From contig NW_006763138.1 of the NCBI RefSeq assembly GCF_000264905.1, positions 124,001-188,000 of the forward strand: a stretch of DNA of 64,000 bases, in the 5' to 3' direction. This document shows positions 47,397 to 60,239 of the stretch, piece by piece. The notes under the pieces are model-generated. The model did no database searches. It was not told the DNA's origin and saw only the letters and a list, made by a program, of their open reading frames with translations. The position numbers and the translations under genes were made by a program. Within the stretch, counting starts at the first letter, position 1. Every line of letters begins with the position of its first letter. This DNA is from Stereum hirsutum FP-91666 SS1. Lineage: Eukaryota; Basidiomycota; Agaricomycetes; Russulales; Stereaceae.

Positions 47397-49032
47397 TAAT
47401 CACCTTTCAAGCTCCGCAAACATTTTCCGACATTCCGACGTAGGGTGACTCCTCGCAAGTTGCAATTCATCGTTGTTGACAGTAGTTACCGTTAATACTG
47501 TCGTACCGGAGGCTCTTCATGAAAAAGAGTTTCGTCCGGTGTGATCGGGAGCAGCGAGGAGTCTATAAGTAGACGAATAGAATACAGAAGATGATCGATT
47601 GTCGTCTGTAGAACACGAGGCTAAGACAACCTCCTCGTCGCTCTTCGCGATCTGGAAATGATAAGGCAAGCCACTACGCTACGATATTACTCGCAGACCA
47701 GCGTGATTGGTGGACGTGTGTCATGAGTTGATGAATGGCGTAAAAGAGGCTGTCCTCATGCAATTAGAGTCTGAGCCTCACGCTACTGCAAATACGGCCT
47801 AATTCGCTTCGCCTTTGTCTCTTGCTGAAACGTCTAAATGGAGTCAGAGATGATGGAACACGATTGACGAAAGCTTCGTGACAGACCTCGAGGCGCGTTG
47901 TGGCTGAGAAGGTTTGAGACAACGCCCAGGATGGTGAATGCCCTACGGTGCAAGTGTCCGAAATAGCAGATTGATGAGGCTGCATGACATCCAATTCAGT
48001 AGTCACGGGTGGGAGGCTTCACGACCGGAACGAAGAGAATCAAAGCGACGGAGGCCGGCGGAGTTCATTATCACGAAGACAACGATGAGTCTAGCGGAAG
48101 GAACAGACTGAAGATCCCAGAAACCGAGAAGAAGGTAGAAAAAGGTTCCAAATATGGAAGGAAGATGACCAAAAGAGGCAAGTGAGCTACGGAGAGAAAA
48201 CATATCCTCGAGGCTGCGCAAAGTCGCGTGAATGGGAATGAGAACCTTCGTTGGAGGCTTGTGGCACGGGCCCGCAACGCCCGTAAAGTACTCGATGAAG
48301 ATCGAATCATCCGATTGCATATGGGTCTAGGCCGACTCCTGAGGAAAGGGTGCGTGTGGCAATGTAGATGTCTAGGATTGGTCAGAAGGGGCATGTTGGG
48401 CGATACGGAAGGAACCCAGACAAATTTAGGGCTTGCGATATGGAACGCGGCGTAAGTATGGGTTCTGGTAGTTGCAGTGAGAAAAGAGGCCTGGGATGAG
48501 ACGCTGTGGGCGTTTACGAGAGAGGATGGAGAGGAAGACGGGGAAGACGTGGACGAGAAGGACGAAGGAATCTGATGACTGGAGGAAGAAAGGGAGGCCT
48601 AACGGCGAAAGGAGGTGATGTGATCGGGTGCTGGCGTAGTGGCGTCCTCCGAACAAGGTTTCGGCGCTTCCCAAATTGCCGAATGCAGCCAAGGCACTAC
48701 GTCTACGCCTTCAGCCGAGCTGCGATATCTGTCCGTTCCGAGACTCACACCGTCCTGCGAGCGCGAGCAGGGCTTGGGCTGGCACAGGAATTGATTGCTG
48801 GGGGTCCATGTGTGTGCAGGGCGAATTTCCAGGTCGAAAAGGCGGCGTGTTGGGCTGGCTGTGAAGTGGGAAGCGGAAGATGCAAGCGTAAGGGGCCTTG
48901 TTGGGGCTTCAATCAGTTGTGCAGAGAATTCATGCGAGCCGGACTTCTCCAAACCGGGCATCGTCTCCCCTTTCCGTCTCTCCCAGCCGCTCGTCGCCCC
49001 TTCCCGCCTCTCACCCTCTCTTCACGACCACC

Positions 49033-52000
49033 ATGTCCGTCAGAGGCCACCAGGCAATGTCGCCCCCTCAGCACAGGCCCCAGAGCCAGCAAGACGTCGT
49101 CATGGGGCCCCCTCCAGTCCCGTCCCAGCCCTCGTCGTCCGCCGGATCTGTACAGGGTAAGCCTGACTACAAAGAATACTACTACAAATACCAAGACCTC
49201 AAGAAGAGCCATATAGAGCTCGAACAAGTCTGTTTCTTCGTCTTACCTTTTCCCTCGTATTTTTCTTATGCCAACGCACGCATCAGAAATGCAAGACGCT
49301 TCACGACGAGCTCAGGCGCTCGGGCGAGCGCAACATGCAGAGCAACAATGAACGAGGGTGCGTTTTTACCTTCTATCCTTTGACGGATCGCCCGATGCCA
49401 TTGTCGTTCTCTCTCTCTGTACAGTCTTCTTCTCGATCGCATCTTAGAACTCGAGTCCGAGCTCGAAGCTATCAGCCGTCCAAGCAATGGCGGCTCTCCA
49501 GCCCACTCAGATTCCTCTCGTCGTTCCCTGCAGCCACCCAGTACTGCGTACCCTCGTCATGCCATTTCTGGTCGTGCACATACCGCGATGGTCGCGAATC
49601 TTCGTCAAGCCATGGACGAGATCCGCACGGAAGATGGATCTCCCGATTCTCTCCTCGTTTCGCGTCACGCCGCCGCGCCACCTCGCAAAAGGCAAGCGGA
49701 CGATATGAAGGAACGCGTGGACGAGGAGATTCGCGACGTAAAGAAGGCAAAGACGACCAAGCCGAGAACCGTCGCGCCCTCTCCCACTCCGTCGAATGGC
49801 CCAAAAGGGGTTGAGGGAGGCGCACCAGCCGCGCTTCCCTCGAGTAGTGACCATTCGGCTGGACTCTCTTCCTCCTCTCAACCGGAGACGACTCTCGTAT
49901 CGTCCTCTGGGAAACGAATTCGCATCAAGTCGTTGTCGACCTCTCAGCCACAAGATGGTCCTTCTCCAGGCCCACCTAGCGCTAGTTCTCGAACTTCTGA
50001 TGTTCAAGGCCAACATCAGCAACCATCCGCTCAGTCCGCTTACAGCAGTGGTGTGCCCGGCTATCCTCACTCTCCTCCACAACATCATCGACCTCCCACC
50101 GAGCCGGTCTCGCCCATCTACGATGGCGAGCGGTACTCTCCCTTGGATCACCACGGCGACTCACCCTCAAAATTTCGCAACGGTAGTGGTGGATATGGAC
50201 ATGGCCCAACGCAGGGGCACGGGTCCGGTCACCCAATGACGTCCCCTGGTTTAACACCGTCTAACACCTCTCATTACGGTACTGGCGTCACTCCGGGCGG
50301 CAATGGTTTAAGTCCAAGTGGTGCGGTCGCAGCCAGCCCTCATCCGGGAGTAATCCTCTCTCCTGCTAGTGCTAGTGCGTCCCGACTTCCAGACGGTGTC
50401 CGTCATGCGAAACCGAAACGACTAAAGGCCCACACAGTGACTTCAAAGAGCTTCAATGTTCCGTCTATCCCGAGGGATAAGAAGGGGAGGCCATTGTTGC
50501 CGTTGAATGTGGGTATCATGACCGTCATGAGCCTCGGGGAGGTCTGTATGAGGGAACACTTCCATACGGAGAGGTATATCTTTCCGGTTGGGTATGAGGT
50601 GACGAGGTGCGTCTTTTTCTTGAGCCGCGCGTTGCTCCTTCCAGATCGCTGATTGTAGCCTGGTTACGCGACCGCTATTCCCTACGTCTCAATGTTGGTC
50701 ATTTGAGCAGGCGCTACCTATCTGCCATCGATGCGCACTCGGAGACTGTTTACCATTGTACTATCCTGGACGGCGGTGACGGTCCGAAATTTCAGATCGT
50801 GGCCGCTGACCAACCTACGAAACCTATCGCTGCAGGAACTGCCACAGGCGCATGGTCCGTCGTCGTTCGTGCAGCGAACCATATCAGGAATCGCCAGCAC
50901 AGTAATTCGGTGTCAGGGCCCGATTTCTTTGGCCTAGGGCAGAACACGATCAAGCATCTCATCCAGGAGTTGCCGAATGCGGATCGGTTGAGAGATTATG
51001 TGTGGCAACATTTCTGGGAAGGAGGGTGGGTGTCTTCCTTGCTGGTTTAGTGCGGCTCACTTGAGTATTGCTGACAACCTTCTCCGTATGATTTAGTCCA
51101 CTTGGAGGGCGTCATGCTGCCGTCATTCCTGCACTTCCAGAAGATTACGAGGGCGCGAACGCAGATCGTCCGGACTCGAAAGACGGCGAGATGAACCTCG
51201 TCGATCCCGACCTCGCCACGGACATGCCTACTCCTCAACCTCAACACGCTCCTCCTCCGCACACCCTCGAACGTCGGCCTTCTCGAACAAGTCTCGATCC
51301 AATTCCGGATAGACTTCCACCTCCGCCCACGGCCCACGGCCAGCACGCATACTCAAACCCCTCTAGCTCGTACCCCGGATCTGCACATACGCCACCGTCG
51401 GCTCATGCAAGACCCTCGCCACATATCCCTTCCACTCAACCATACCTTCAACCGAGATCCCCATCACACCCACACTCGTACTACAGGACAGACTTGTATC
51501 CGCCTCCTGGATCTTCGCCACCTGCAGCTCAGCTTCCACCTATCCATAGTCAAAGCTCGTCACGAGACTATTATTCCCGGAATCGAGAAAACCTTCCGGT
51601 GCCGCCACAGCAACAGCAGTATGCTCACCAGTCGCACCACCATTACCAGCCATCTAATCATTCCAGTCGTGCTTCATCGCCGCCGCCGTCGACGCCCTCT
51701 TCGCGAGGCGGTCCCGATCGCGACAGAGATCATTCGTCGCACTCATCTCATTCCAACTCGGCATCCCCGTATGGCTCGCGCACGCCACAACATTCGCACG
51801 CACCGCCAGCACCACCACCTGTGCCTGCGACGTTCGCGAGTATTATGAATGCGTATGATAATGCACCGCCGTATGCTTCGAGCTCACAAGCGCAGCAAGC
51901 CTCGAGGCCAGGGACAGGGAGTTCGGCGTCGATAAATGGAGGCGAAAGTGGGCATGCGAGTGTGAATGGGGAGGACAGGAGGAGGGGCAGTGTAGGCAGT

Positions 52001-52042
52001 GCGGGTATGAGTCTAGGAGGAGGGGTGGATGACGTGCAGTAG
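49033..52042 (+). CDS. FYRN/FYRC domain nuclear protein (TBRG1-like)
   Basis: The first exon encodes MSVRGHQAMSPPQHRPQSQQ, a Pro/Ser-rich stretch and DYKEYYYKYQDLKKSHIELE. Two introns later come KTLHDELRRSGERNMQSNNE and LLLDRILELESELEAIS, which together make a short coiled coil. A disordered section follows with basic patches (PRKRQADDMKERVDEEIRD, KRIRIKSLS). The folded part is FYRN (LPLNVGIMTVMSLGEVCMRE, YIFPVGYEVTR, joined over an intron to RYLSAIDAHSETVYHCTILD) and FYRC (VSGPDFFGLGQNTIKHLIQE, LPNADRLRDYVWQHFWEGG). A long Pro/Ser/His-rich tail (from about 51190) ends with GMSLGGGVDDVQ. FYRN plus FYRC pack into one domain in TBRG1 and MLL-type chromatin proteins. A chromatin role is likely; the partner complex is unknown. 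Confidence 0.92.
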
Positions 52043-53612
52043 AGTGTTTTTGGATATCTGTTGAGCATCGTGATGAAGCTTGTTCGTTGTCATTGTTGGG
52101 CGTTAAAAGTAAGTCGTTCTGTTACTTGTTTGTACGCTGCGAACTGAAGCTTTTGCCCTTGTTTTTATAGTGTTGTTCTTTTTTTCCTCATGGTCTGTAA
52201 TTGCGGCAATGTGTTTCGCGGCTTCGACGTTCATGGTTCATCTTGCGGACTGAAGAACTTGTATATGCACATCAATTACCATTTCCCTCTTCTTTCCCCA
52301 TCCATCATCCATGCACCCCGCGCAATATCATCATACCACCCGCATCCATACACCTGCCCCTTTACCTCTTCTTGCCTCTTCCTATCCCTTATCACTGTTC
52401 TTGGCAATCATTATCATGTCGTCTTTGAATGACTTCAGCCACTCAACCCCCCACCTCCCCCTCTCTTACTTCATCTTGATTGTCATTTGGGTTCATTTTC
52501 CGTCTGGCCCTGGTTGCTTGTTGTTTTGTTTTGTCGCTCTCTATCGACGTCGTTGGTTTGTCCTATTGCCGTGTGGGTTTTTTTCTCGGTCATATCCTCT
52601 TCCGTGTCCTTGCGCCCTTTCCCTCGTCTCCCCGTTACATCCCTCGCCTCCCTCGCCCGCTTCGAGACTTGATCTCCATGCTTGACCCGCCGATCACCAT
52701 GTCATATAACCTTATGCATCATACAGATCTACATCGCCCTGTAAGCCGCCTCACCCTACATGACGTGGGGAAGCCGACGCGACCGACGAAGCTTCCGCTG
52801 ATCATTTAAGTCGTGTCCCCAAAATACACTAACTATCGCGCATCCACGTCACGGTCAGGGTTCTTTTGCACGCTTTCCCCCTATTCATTTTCTTCCCATC
52901 TGTGTCTGCGACGCATTACACCACATCTGTACCAGCCTCCAGTCCCACCCGTCACAGCAGTCTTCCACCTGTCGACGGGCTCGGGACGACCCTCGTACTC
53001 ACCCCTACACACGCACACGCAACAGCGCGGCCGACCCCACGCATCGTGTCGTGTCGGGTGGGTGCGTGGGTTTCGAATTGGATTAAATGCTTAGGCGATA
53101 TTGATGAAATTTCCATGTGGTTACGAACTTTTTTCCGTTTCTCTGACGCGCTCCGATACTTGATCTTCTCCATGTGAGGGGATGGGAGGAGGAGTGTGGA
53201 TTTGGGATGGGGGGTTCGTTTGGAAAGCTCCTGTGGGGACTCCTCCTGATGCGAGGAACGTGCCGGGTTTTGGGGTAGTATATGGAGCTTACATTCTTTT
53301 TCTTTCTGATAATTGGATCAGGTAGGCGGGTTTGTCTTGGATCTTATATGTGCAGTGGGTGTGCGAGCTGAGCATGTTGAGCATGAATACATTTTGAGGG
53401 GATGGAAGTCTCGATATCGACAAATATGCGACCATTGTTCATGTGTATGCGTATAGGTAGTGTACTTTCGGGGTCAACAGTCCAATGAATCCAATGTCCT
53501 GCCTTATACATGTATATACCGTTCCGACCGTCGTGATGCCCGTTGACAATGTCCAAAAAATAGTAAACAACACAATTCAAACTTTGATGTTCGCCGCCTG
53601 ACTCCTTTCAAT
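52043..53612. other. Convergent intergenic region, 1.6 kb, C/T-rich
   Basis: Probable 3' UTR of the FYR gene followed by pyrimidine-rich sequence (52270-53000) and the 3' flank of P450 gene A. Open frames are products of low-complexity C/T sequence. Confidence 0.5.
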
Positions 53613-55893
53613 CTAGTTTGTCTGCTCATCCTCCGTTGACTGGATCAAGCGCAGAGCAGCATCGTCCCGCGGAAATATTGAGCATTGGAATAGTGGAGGA
53701 TGGCTAAGGAGAAGTATGGAATTAGAAACTTGACCGCACAGTGCAAACTTGAGCCGCACCTGAGAGAGAATTCCACATTGTGCTTGTCATTGACCGGTAT
53801 CTCATTGCCCTTCTCGTCCTTTTGCTTCTCGACAGTGAACACCGACAGGAACGTGGAGAAGAACATGTAGGCGATCTCATCTACAAGATGGCGTCCCGGA
53901 CAGACCCTTGAATGTTTATGGTTCAGTACGACACGGGTGACGAAATCATGGCAAGAAACTCGCCTGCGGCCGAACCCGAAGGCAGCTGCGATGTCGGGAT
54001 CATCTTTGAACTCTCCCGTAGGTGTAAGGAAACGCTCGGGTTGGAAAGACTCTGGGTCGGGATATTTGACGGGATCGTGCAGCATTGCCCTTCCATGCAT
54101 CAGAAAAAATAAGCCTCGTAAGTCATTAGAACTTGGAGAGTGTGATCGCAACCGATGTTAGCGAGGACAATGGAGCCTGTATAAAATTAACAGAGACAAC
54201 ATGAACCACGAGTTCTCACCCAAATAGAACGAACGTATACCTTTAGGGATGAAGTAGCCCTCGAAGATGTCATCCTCTCTGGTAGAATGTGCAACACCTA
54301 TTCAGAAAGCTCAATAAGTAGGAGACCTTATAATGGAGAAGACATACCCAATTGTGTGACCAACCTCCATCTGAGGATCTCCTTGCACATAGCTTCTATG
54401 TACGGGAGCCTACCTCGGTCTTCGTTGTTGGGTAGCCGTTCACGACCGATTACGGAGTCGAGCTCTTTTTGTGCGCGTTGTTGTACTTTCGGGTACAGAA
54501 GAAGTACCAGCATGAAGTTCGTCATAACTACGCTAGTCTGAAAGGAATGGCTATTTAAATACGATCTCGTTCATTACCAGCGAGAACTTCGTTGATCTCA
54601 CCGTGTCTGAACCAGCTATAAGGGGCAGCAGGTCAAACTCATAGACATAAGGACAAAGACCTGGAGCGTACCCCCATAAAGCGAAGCTGCGATGTTCTTG
54701 GTGTGATCTTCATCCTTGTCAGAGGGGGATTCGAGGTTATACTCCGCCGTGAAGTAACTCCGACTCAACGAAGGCTCCGCAGAACCGTCTAACTATAGCG
54801 TTAAGAGCACCCAGATGATTAGGTAGACTTATCTTTAAAAAATGGAGGCCAACGTACAACACTCTTTTTGACAAAGTCAAAAGGTTCGTTTCGTATTTCC
54901 TCACCTTCACGCTTGACTTGCTCAACGTCGCGCAATTTACCAAACCCAGGTACCCAACCGGGCAAACGTCCCACTTCAAGGAAGGTCACAAAGCCACCAT
55001 GCTTCCAGAACAAAGCGGATGACACTCACGGATCGGAAAGACGTTGATGATGCTCGAAGTCGGAGACATGCTGTCTCCAAGTGTTTTGTTGAAGGCTTCA
55101 AGCTTCGTAATATATCCATCGTCTTCGTTCTCTACTTTGTATCCGTACGCGGTCGACATTATTATGCTCGTCAGAAAGCTATATTGTCACATCGCGAAAG
55201 ACAAAGTGAGTCTCAGTCCAATGAAACGCGAAGTAACGGCCTACTATTTGAAGTGACGGCGAAAATCATCAGGCTCACGTACTAACGATCTGAGGAGCTC
55301 GTTGACTCTCCAGCGCATCATCGAGCGATAGGGGCTAAGGGCACTCGGTCGAAAGTGTTGATCTGCGATACGTCGTTGAGCTCGATGAGCGTCCGTGTCT
55401 GAAACGAAGATGGTGTTCCACGTCGAGAGCTGCATTCTGAAATGTCAAGGCAGTGTTATATGGTGCGAGCATAGAATGGGAAAATGGGCACTCACAGGTG
55501 CAGAAGGGGTATCACCGGACGATCGGACCAGTTCCTTGCTCTTTTCTGAAGAAGTTCTTTTGCGACGTGGAGAGAGCTTAGTATGATAATGTTCTGTCCC
55601 ATAATACGGAGAGATAAAATGTCCCCTGAGAACCAGATAGCCGAGTTGAGATATTTACAGCAACATATGGGAACAGAGAGAGCCCTACCATGTTCTTTTC
55701 TCAGCGGCGCAAGGCGTTCGCCGTGGTCGTGATTGGGGAACTGAAGAAGATTGCCTATGAGAGGCAGCCGCTTGGGTCCTGGCGGCAATGGGAATTTAGA
55801 GGAGGAGCGAGTAACATGGACCAAAGTCAAGACGAGCACAAAAAGCGCGCAGGCGGCAGCATCGACCACAGAGAACGATTGGAGGAAAGACAT
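53613..55893 (-). CDS. Cytochrome P450 monooxygenase (gene A)
   Basis: Many introns. The N-terminal anchor MSFLQSFSVVDAAACALFVL, VLTLVHVTRS precedes the proline hinge KFPLPPGPKRLPLIGNLLQF. Then GDILSLRIMGQNIIILSSLH, ARNWSDRPVIPL, AHRAQRRIADQHFRPSALSP, the I helix AASLYGAGSDTTSVVMTNFM, the K helix EAMCKEILRWR (ExxR present), YPDPESFQPERFLTPTGEF, and the heme loop AFGFGRRVCPGRHLVDEIAY with the Cys ligand. The last exon, found by a 3' splice at about 53695, reads HPPLFQCSIFPRDDAALRLI, QSTEDEQTN. The heme-loop intron (53907-53963) has a GC donor. Layout resembles the large CYP clan of mushroom secondary metabolism (O-methylsterigmatocystin-oxidoreductase-like in annotation practice); substrate unknown. 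A TATA box lies at 55967-55975. Confidence 0.92.
53907..53963 (-). other. GC-AG intron of 57 nt in the P450 A heme loop
   Basis: The minus-strand exon ends GGCCGCAG and the intron begins GCGAGT and ends TTCAAG. Splicing gives FGFGRRVCPGRHL. The intron length is a multiple of three and it has no stop, so retention inserts 19 residues just before the Cys ligand. Confidence 0.75.
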
Positions 55894-55966
55894 GGATCAG
55901 TGGACGTCGTTCGGAGAAGGGATATGGGCCGTGCTGAGTAACGACGGCCCAACCTTGGATGGCACT

Positions 55967-55975
55967 CTTTATATA
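55967..55975 (-). promoter_or_regulatory. TATA box of P450 gene A
   Basis: TATATAAAG on the minus strand, about 75 bases upstream of the ATG at 55893. Confidence 0.7.
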
Positions 55976-57444
55976 GTACAAATGCAGACGTTCCGTGTTG
56001 TAATAGCTTTCATTCGAGCCCGGAAGCTGTGTCATGGGGAACAAGTGTACGTTCCAGAGCACCACAGGGTCGTGAACTCTAACATGACGCTCAGTACTAC
56101 ACGGGGAGAGCTGGATAGTCATCTACATTCAGTTCGACGTATACAACGATATGCGGGATTAGCAAGGCCCTACGGCCAGAGTACAATGCCAATAGGCACA
56201 TTAACCGTTCGACGTCATCCAAGAAGATATACGCCGTCTCTTTCTCAGGAATATCGTGTCGAGGTGGTGCAACAGGAAATAGAACCGGCTTCTCTGACCA
56301 ATGAATCGAACGCCGAAACTAAAGAGCCCGCGCGTTCTGATAGTCTCCCAGCCTCCCTAGTATCATTGTGAACTCCACACCTACGTTACAGCTTCAAGGC
56401 GTTCAAGGTTCGAGTGGATTACCAGTATACGTGTGGATTGTGGCAGCGATACCCATCGCAATTGAATACTGATGAAAGTGTCCAGGGCGCAACAGCATGG
56501 TGCGGTATCCCCGATAGTCAGACTTGGGTCAGACAGCGCCGATCTGTTGTCAACAACTCTTTTCATACTAACGTCGCACCCAAGTATTTAGACGAGGGTA
56601 TGTGTCCCCATATACGATAGCCATTTATTCACCTCCAACGAAGAGGTTCGACAGGAAACGACGACGAATGCGAGATATTGACGTCGAGTACACCGCCAGA
56701 ACGTGTGCGTTGTACCGGCGATTCATCGAGTAACAAACGAGTCACGCACCTTTCAGCCCCTCGTTATCTAGCTCTGAAGAAGATCCGGAAATGAATGGAT
56801 CAGCATAAGCATGCTCTTGAGAGAATACACCTGTCCCTCCGCTTGCTTACAATTGAATAACCCAATGATACGAAACAGCACTAATTCAAGCTCTCGACGA
56901 TCGATGTGAACTAGGTCTTCAGCGTCCCAATCACGAGGAGGGATTGCGCATTCGAAAGATACACGCCGACTCGGAAGTGTGCAAACATGTTGCGTACTCA
57001 GTCATGGTCGTCGAATTGTTGTGAATACGTTACGCACCTGAACACGGCATTTACGAATGTGCATATTGGCCACAGGAATCTCCGGTTCTTCTTTCTTCTT
57101 TGGCTTCCTGACCCAGACACTGGACAAGGACAAGACCTCGTCAACCAAGCGGCGCCCGGAATATTCTCTGTGTGGTAAGAAGTGGATATCATCACCGAAT
57201 GAGATTGCTGCGGCATTTGAGAGCTTTTAACAGGGCGCTCTCTTCCACACATGAAAAGGAGAAAGGTAGAGGATCCCCGCTGTATCCTGATTTGGCCAAA
57301 ACGTTCCATGTAGTACTCTTGCAGCTGAGGCTATACCGGAGGGAGGTCCACAAGGATCATACACTTTCCGCAGAAGAAATACAAAGGGCGGAGGGCCTGG
57401 GACTCGGACTGGGCCGAGCGAAAGACCATGGCCTAAAACTTATG

Positions 57445-57719
57445 CAATACTGTAGTTTTTCGACCATATGTTCGTCACGCATCACGCAGGGTGCGCCGGC
57501 GAACATGTTTGACCTGATGGTCACGCATATACGCGGGTCCACGAACAGCAAATCGTGACCGATTTCCACCAAAATCGAGCAGAAATCAATTTTTAGGACG
57601 TACCGCGAACAATTTCATTGGTTCGTCACGCGTGGTCCGCCCAAACGAACCGTGGTCTGGCGAAGGTCACGTCTGACATAATCTTCCCACGAACCTACGG
57701 TCGAAAAACTACAGTATTG
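57445..57719. mobile_element. MITE-like non-autonomous DNA transposon
   Basis: Perfect 21-base terminal inverted repeats at 57445-57465 and 57699-57719, with core CTGTAGTTTTTCGACC. Total length is 275 bases and there is no coding capacity. If the outer bases are host DNA, the element is CTGTAG...CTACAG flanked by TA on both sides, as in Tc1/mariner elements. The interior repeats the motif TTCGTCACGC near each end (about 57470 and 57632). It sits between the two P450 genes. Confidence 0.85.
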
Positions 57720-57968
57720 GAACCATCCACCATAGCGAAAGAACTTGACGAGACAATTGGTAAAGAGTAAGTAGTACAGAAAGTAAAGCTTTTGAGTTTG
57801 ACATCAGAACCGAATGTGTCAGAATCGGGATTGCTCAACGATAGCACGTGTAAACTTCAAACTCCGCTAAGTAACTTCATCCGTGTGGCGTCGGCCGTGT
57901 TTCCAGATTCATCGAATCTTGAACACAAGCTTGCACTCTCCTGAAGCCGGAAAAATGACCTATTCATG

Positions 57969-60239
57969 TCAAGCCATGTTGTCAGCAAATGAGCAGCGCA
58001 AATGAACCTTCGTCACCATAGAATAACTCACAAAACTGTCCATAATCTCCATGCTTCCTTCAGTCGTGCTATCCGGTGCCACAATCTCAAAATTCCTCAC
58101 TATCGCGAAGGCAACAACTTTGAGCAACATCAACGCGAGATTTCTCCCACCGCAGATACGAGTACCTAAACCGAATGGCATCATGTATTGATGCATCTTC
58201 AAGGTACTATGTTCGTCAGTGTGGTGCGGGGATGATTGGAAGTCTGGGTCAGAGACCCAACGCTCGGGGTCAAAGTCATCGGGCGAGGAAAAGACGTGCG
58301 GGTCACGATGCAGGGACCAGGCTTGTGTGCCGACTATAGTTCCGGGTGGGAGTGCAAACCCTAAGAGATCATATCCCTCAGAGCCCGGAGGAGTAGCCCT
58401 GGTATTCATTGTTGATGGGACGACGCGCTCAAGCAGACTGGGACCGGCGCTGTAAAGGCGGAGACCTATAGTAAATTAAGATCGATCATGAGGTATTGCC
58501 CAATGTGCAAAGCTGATGTGCAATAATGCTCCCCTTCTTGAACAATGGCATTGAGGTATGGAAGGTTCTGTATCACCGATATATCTGGTATACTTCTCAA
58601 GTCAGAACCTTTTATTACGCTGTCCACCTCAGCTTGTAGCTTCTTCGCCACGGCCAGTTTGCGAGAAAGCTCCCAGCATAAATAAGACAACGTCGTCGAA
58701 GTGGTGTCCGATCCTGCTATCCTACTCGAAGCCAAGTATTCAATATCCATGAGGGATTCCGTTTATGCACAGCGTAGTTCGAGAGACCGAAGACGGACTT
58801 ACAGGTGGCCCATAAGCTCAGAGATGATGTGCTTTTCTGGCATTGGTTCCTTCGTCGTTGGTGTGCGAAATTGTAGGAGATGATGAGCTAGTGGAACAGT
58901 GGTAATTTCACGCTCCGGGTCTTGAGTTGATTCTTTGGAGAGTTCTGCTTTCTCATCAGCGAGCTGGCGTCGAGCTTCCCGAACTCTTGAAGTCACAATC
59001 TGAATAATTTCACGGGCAATGAGTACTCCCATAAGATGCAAGGGACAGAATGGTCGGAATGATTTATATCTTTAAAAATCTGCTTACTTCCGCAAGAATA
59101 CTGTCTGAATCACATAGCTCTCTCCACCGTTTATTCGGGATACGGCTGATCAAGGCCCACGCACACCGGGGGAATACGCTCCGCTGGGTTATATCCCAGC
59201 ATCGGAATCAGCGAGAAACGGACTATGGATTCATCGAGCAACACACCATCAGCCCCCGCTTTGCGAAATCACCAATCGCCTTGCTCAGGGCACTTTCGGA
59301 ACCTCCGGCCGCCCAACTCTCCAACGCTCCAGCGCCCTGAAGGCTTTGATTCCCTGGACCAAAAGAGGTGGCGGAGATTACGTCTATCATCAATTGACGA
59401 AAGAGGAGGAGGCTGTCTATCGGCTCATTGGCGTGCTGGTTCAGGACCTGCGAGTGTGCAGGCCACAAATGTGAATAAGATGTGTGCCAGAAAGGGAAAG
59501 ATGCTGGACGCAGCGGTGGGGCCAGGAAATAGTAGAACATACGTCGACAAGCAGCAGAGTGAAATGGTGAACCTCGGGCTGAAAGGTGGAGAGGTTCGTC
59601 GGGTTATAGTGTCCAGAGTATGCTTTCTTACGAGGTGCGTGGAGGGAGTGTGGAAGCACGGTCATCCTGTAGGTACGAGAATTATGGATGAACATATCAT
59701 GTCAGCGTCCATAAGACAAATGGCTCTGCTCACGCATGATCATTATCATTCCTGTAAGGTGTTTATCGTTAGCATTGCTCACGCCGAGACTTCAAAAAGC
59801 ATCGAACGAACGTCATCATGGATTTATACCAGCTACTCTTCTCGAACCTCGCCCCTCCACCACCCGCACCAATACTCCCACCATAAACGACCTTTCCTGA
59901 TCCGAGATCCTTAAACGCAACCTTCCCCGGCCCAATCCTCACGACAGGCCCATATGTCTCAAATAGCTCGTGTATGACTTTGCATTGTCGAAATCGCAAC
60001 GCGCCGTGGAATATGAGCCATAGATCGGAAAAGGCCGCGAGTTTAGGACCAGGGATGGAGGACAGGGGGGAGAAGTAGAGGTTGTAGATGGCGTGGGTTG
60101 TGTACCAGGGGACAAGAAGCACGAAGGCAAAGAGGAGGAGTGCAGGAGAGCTTGGTATGTTTGTTTTCGATCCGGCGACCGAGAGATATGAGATGGTGGA
60201 GTGCATGGAAGTGGCGAGACGATCAAAGACACTAGACAT
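57969..60239 (-). CDS. Cytochrome P450 monooxygenase (gene B)
   Basis: Many introns. The anchor region is MSSVFDRLATSMHSTISYLS followed by the helix ALLLFAFVLLVPWYTTHAIY, then NLYFSPLSSIPGPKLAAFSD, ELFETYGPVVRIGPGKVAFK and the DLGSGKVVYGG segment. Later segments: HAPRKKAYSGHYNPTNLS, LLFRQLMIDVISATSFG, the I helix ASSRIAGSDTTSTTLSYLCW, AEVDSVIKGSDLRSIPDISV, PYLNAIVQEG joined to LRLYSAGPSLLERVVP (ExLR split by an intron), TIVGTQAWSLHRDPHVF, DDFDPERWVSDP and the heme loop MMPFGLGTRICGGRNLALML. It ends HLRCSFADNMA. The layout resembles the benzoate-hydroxylase/pisatin-demethylase-like fungal P450 clan. All key residues are present. The substrate is unknown. It differs strongly from gene A, so this is not a recent tandem copy. 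Confidence 0.9.

Larger units (their letters stand above)
43780..49032. other. Gene-poor 5.2-kb region with repeats
   Basis: No intact recognised gene. It contains an (AG)8 microsatellite (44188-44203), a coding-like remnant on the minus strand (44619-45200) and a GC-rich repeat block (46948-47396). Minus-strand frames at 48003-48394 encode hydrophobic sequence (SIFGTFFYLLLGFWDLQ) that could be part of an unrecognised membrane protein, but I cannot build a gene. The last 70 bases are a CT-rich leader of the FYR gene. Confidence 0.45.
55894..57968. other. Intergenic 2.1 kb between two P450 genes
   Basis: Promoter of P450 A and 3' flank of P450 B, with a MITE-like insertion at 57445-57719. A 206-codon plus-strand frame (55751-56371) overlaps the P450 A start on the opposite strand; it has no domain and is not called. 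Confidence 0.5.

Noticed and set aside
49507..50154. 215-codon minus-strand open frame
   Set aside because: Antisense shadow of the disordered part of the FYR gene; no domain.
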